Positions 7,566 through 8,167 of a DNA stretch of 8,167 nt are shown here, one piece after another. Location: positions 1 through 8,167 of the forward strand of contig JAISRA010000124.1 in NCBI GenBank assembly GCA_031273885.1, given 5' to 3'. The notes under the pieces are model-generated. The model made no database searches. It saw nothing but the letters and a program-made list of their open reading frames with translations, and was not told where the DNA came from. Made by a program: the position numbers and the translations under genes. The DNA is from Endomicrobium sp. GTDB lineage: Bacteria > Elusimicrobiota > Endomicrobiia > Endomicrobiales > Endomicrobiaceae. The stretch's first letter is position 1; the number at the start of each line of letters is the position of its first letter.

Positions 7566-7582
7566 ATAGCATTAATTGCTAT
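7566..7582. promoter_or_regulatory. 17-bp dyad just upstream of the uxuA ribosome site, possible operator or leader hairpin
   Basis: ATAGCA at 7566-7571 and TGCTAT at 7577-7582 form a perfect inverted repeat around five bases. It ends six bases before the Shine-Dalgarno sequence. Its size and symmetry are those of a repressor operator of GntR or LacI type, and as RNA it could make a small hairpin in the leader. It does not match the UxuR/ExuR consensus as I remember it. No regulator gene is present in the window to pair it with. Confidence 0.4.
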
Positions 7583-7605
7583 GCTGCAAAATTATCATTT
7601 CCTAC

Positions 7606-7635
7606 ATTATTACATTTATGCAAATGATAAAACAA
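7606..7635 (-). promoter_or_regulatory. Candidate sigma-70 type promoter of the uxuA operon
   Basis: On the minus strand, AATAAT at 7611-7606 matches five of six bases of the -10 consensus and is preceded by TG and one base (TGTAATAAT, an extended -10). TTGTTT at 7635-7630 is a weak -35 (three of six) at an 18-base spacing. Transcription would start near 7599, giving a leader of roughly 54 bases with the 7566-7582 dyad. The -35 and spacer overlap the dyad at 7622-7649, an arrangement expected for repression. In AT-rich DNA such matches occur by chance, so this is tentative. Confidence 0.35.
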
Positions 7636-7658
7636 CTTTTTTATCATTTTGAAAATGA
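7622..7658. promoter_or_regulatory. Two overlapping dyads upstream of uxuA, possible operator
   Basis: AAATGATAAAA at 7622-7632 and TTTTATCATTT at 7639-7649 form a perfect 11-bp inverted repeat around six bases. The right arm is also part of a second palindrome, TCATTTTGAAAATGA at 7644-7658 (seven-base arms around one G). As nucleic acid hairpins the two exclude each other. The first dyad overlaps the candidate -35 element. No run of T follows on the minus strand beyond TTTG, so it is not a plain terminator for gyrA. Confidence 0.45.
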
Positions 7659-7830
7659 CCGATATGCAAAAAAACAAAAACATACGACATTAGCACTCCA
7701 ATTATTATCTTTCCTTGTCCTTATTCTTTGATAAAACTCTTATTATTCTTTACCTATAATTTTCGTGTATATCAAATTCTTTGCAGTGATTAAAAATGGT
7801 AATGGCAACTGTAACTTTCACTCCAAAAAC

Positions 7831-7850
7831 TTTATCTTTTTACAACATCT
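7831..7850. repeat. 20-base near copy of the gyrA 3' end
   Basis: The bases 7831-7850 match 7956-7975 at 19 of 20 positions; the longest exact part is TTTTTACAACATCT (7837-7850 and 7962-7975). The gyrA copy spans the codons for the last residues and the stop codon. The two copies are offset by 125 bases in the same orientation. Flanking bases do not align, so this is a short repeat and not a duplicated block. Confidence 0.6.
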
Positions 7851-7956
7851 CACTAGTAATATCTGACATACTTACACACTACAAAACTTGTGTCCATAAG
7901 TAAAGCAGTTTTTATCATTTTATTTTAACCACAGTCTTACAGTCTTATTGATTATT

Positions 7957-8167
7957 TTATATTTTTACAACATCTTGAACTACTTCTTCGCTTTCGTCTT
8001 TTACCACACAAGCAACCGCTGCTACTTTATCACAATCGTCAAGCCGTACAAGCCGTACACCCTGCGTATTTCTCCCTATAACGGAAATGCTGTTTACTCT
8101 GAGTCTTATCGTTATACCATTTTGTGTCATTATCATTATTTCTTCACCATCATTTGCTTTTTTAATA
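7957..8167 (-). CDS. gyrA: DNA gyrase subunit A, C-terminal end (partial)
   Basis: The frame enters from the right edge and ends with TAA at 7959-7957, giving the last 69 residues. GyrA, with GyrB, introduces negative supercoils into DNA; its C-terminal beta-pinwheel wraps DNA. The visible part carries the last pinwheel repeats: EIMIMTQNGITIRLRVNSIS, then GRNTQGVRLVRLDD and DKVAAVACV, followed by a short acidic tail with DESEEVVQDVVKI. The G-R-x-T-Q-G-V-x-L-x-R-L pattern is characteristic of GyrA and less so of ParC. It lies on the same strand as the glucuronate cluster but about 410 bases upstream, so it is probably a separate housekeeping transcription unit. The gene's beginning, active-site tyrosine and GyrA box lie outside the window. 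Confidence 0.93.
   Translation of the reverse strand, partial: IKKANDGEEIMIMTQNGITIRLRVNSISVIGRNTQGVRLVRLDDCDKVAAVACVVKDESEEVVQDVVKI

Larger units (their letters stand above)
7583..7956. other. Long intergenic region between gyrA and the glucuronate operon
   Basis: No gene is supported here. The region holds the candidate promoter and dyads listed separately, and four copies of the 9-mer TTATCATTT: at 7592-7600, 7641-7649 and 7912-7920 in plus orientation and at 7622-7630 inverted. It also holds an exact tandem pair of ACAGTCTT (7931-7946) eleven bases beyond the gyrA stop, and at 7831-7850 a near copy of the gyrA 3' end. A hairpin at about 7871-7900 has short, bulged arms and no T-run, so I see no good terminator for gyrA. 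Confidence 0.5.

Noticed and set aside
7561..7589. TTGCAG and TATACT with 17-base spacing upstream of uxuA on the minus strand, a fair match to a sigma-70 promoter.
   Set aside because: Transcription would start at or after the GGAGG at 7560-7556, leaving the ribosome site out of the mRNA, so it cannot serve the chosen start.
7750..7821. Small minus-strand frame starting with GTG, reading VKVTVAITIFNHCKEF and ending after 23 residues.
   Set aside because: It resembles the first strand of some glycosyltransferases only superficially, has GGAG directly abutting the start, and is too short to support a gene.
8041..8058. Exact tandem repeat of AAGCCGTAC in gyrA.
   Set aside because: It encodes the V-R-L-V-R-L stretch conserved in the GyrA family, so the repeat follows from the protein sequence.

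Overview
The window is AT-rich and almost all of its coding sequence lies on the minus strand. The composition, the spaced-out AT-rich intergenic stretches and a decayed coding remnant at the left edge suggest a host-associated bacterium under genome reduction. A complete operon for glucuronate use, an acidic sugar common on plant xylan, would suit an intestinal or lignocellulose-associated niche. My best taxonomic guess is an endosymbiont of termite-gut flagellates (Endomicrobia, phylum Elusimicrobiota). This rests on general resemblance only; I could not test it, and a Bacteroidota, Spirochaetota or Bacillota host cannot be excluded.

Layout, read right to left in the direction of transcription. 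Positions 8167-7957 hold the last 69 codons of gyrA (DNA gyrase subunit A). A gap of about 410 bases follows (7956-7546), with several dyads, a recurring TTATCATTT motif and a candidate promoter. Then come six genes on one strand: uxuA (mannonate dehydratase, 7545-6460), a KDPG aldolase fused to a VOC-like domain (6433-5468), kdgK (2-keto-3-deoxygluconate kinase, 5449-4424), an SDR-type fructuronate reductase (4292-3459), uxaC (glucuronate isomerase, 3438-2032) and an ExuT-like hexuronate transporter of the MFS (1978-548). The left 547 bases hold no intact gene, but 129-1 reads like the decayed or truncated part of an unidentified gene.

Together the six genes make a closed route. ExuT imports glucuronate, UxaC converts it to fructuronate, the SDR enzyme reduces that to mannonate, UxuA dehydrates it to 2-keto-3-deoxygluconate (KDG), KdgK phosphorylates KDG, and the aldolase splits KDPG into pyruvate and glyceraldehyde 3-phosphate. 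The galacturonate branch enzymes (UxaA, UxaB) and any dedicated regulator (GntR or LacI type) are absent from the window. Gene spacing is 18-53 bases except for a 131-base gap between kdgK and the SDR gene, which may be a junction between two gene blocks.

I see no fundamentally new system. The points most worth a second look are the aldolase-VOC fusion, the overlapping dyads and repeated motif upstream of uxuA, the partial copy of the gyrA 3' end in the intergenic region, the unusual kdgK-SDR gap, and the remnant at the left edge.
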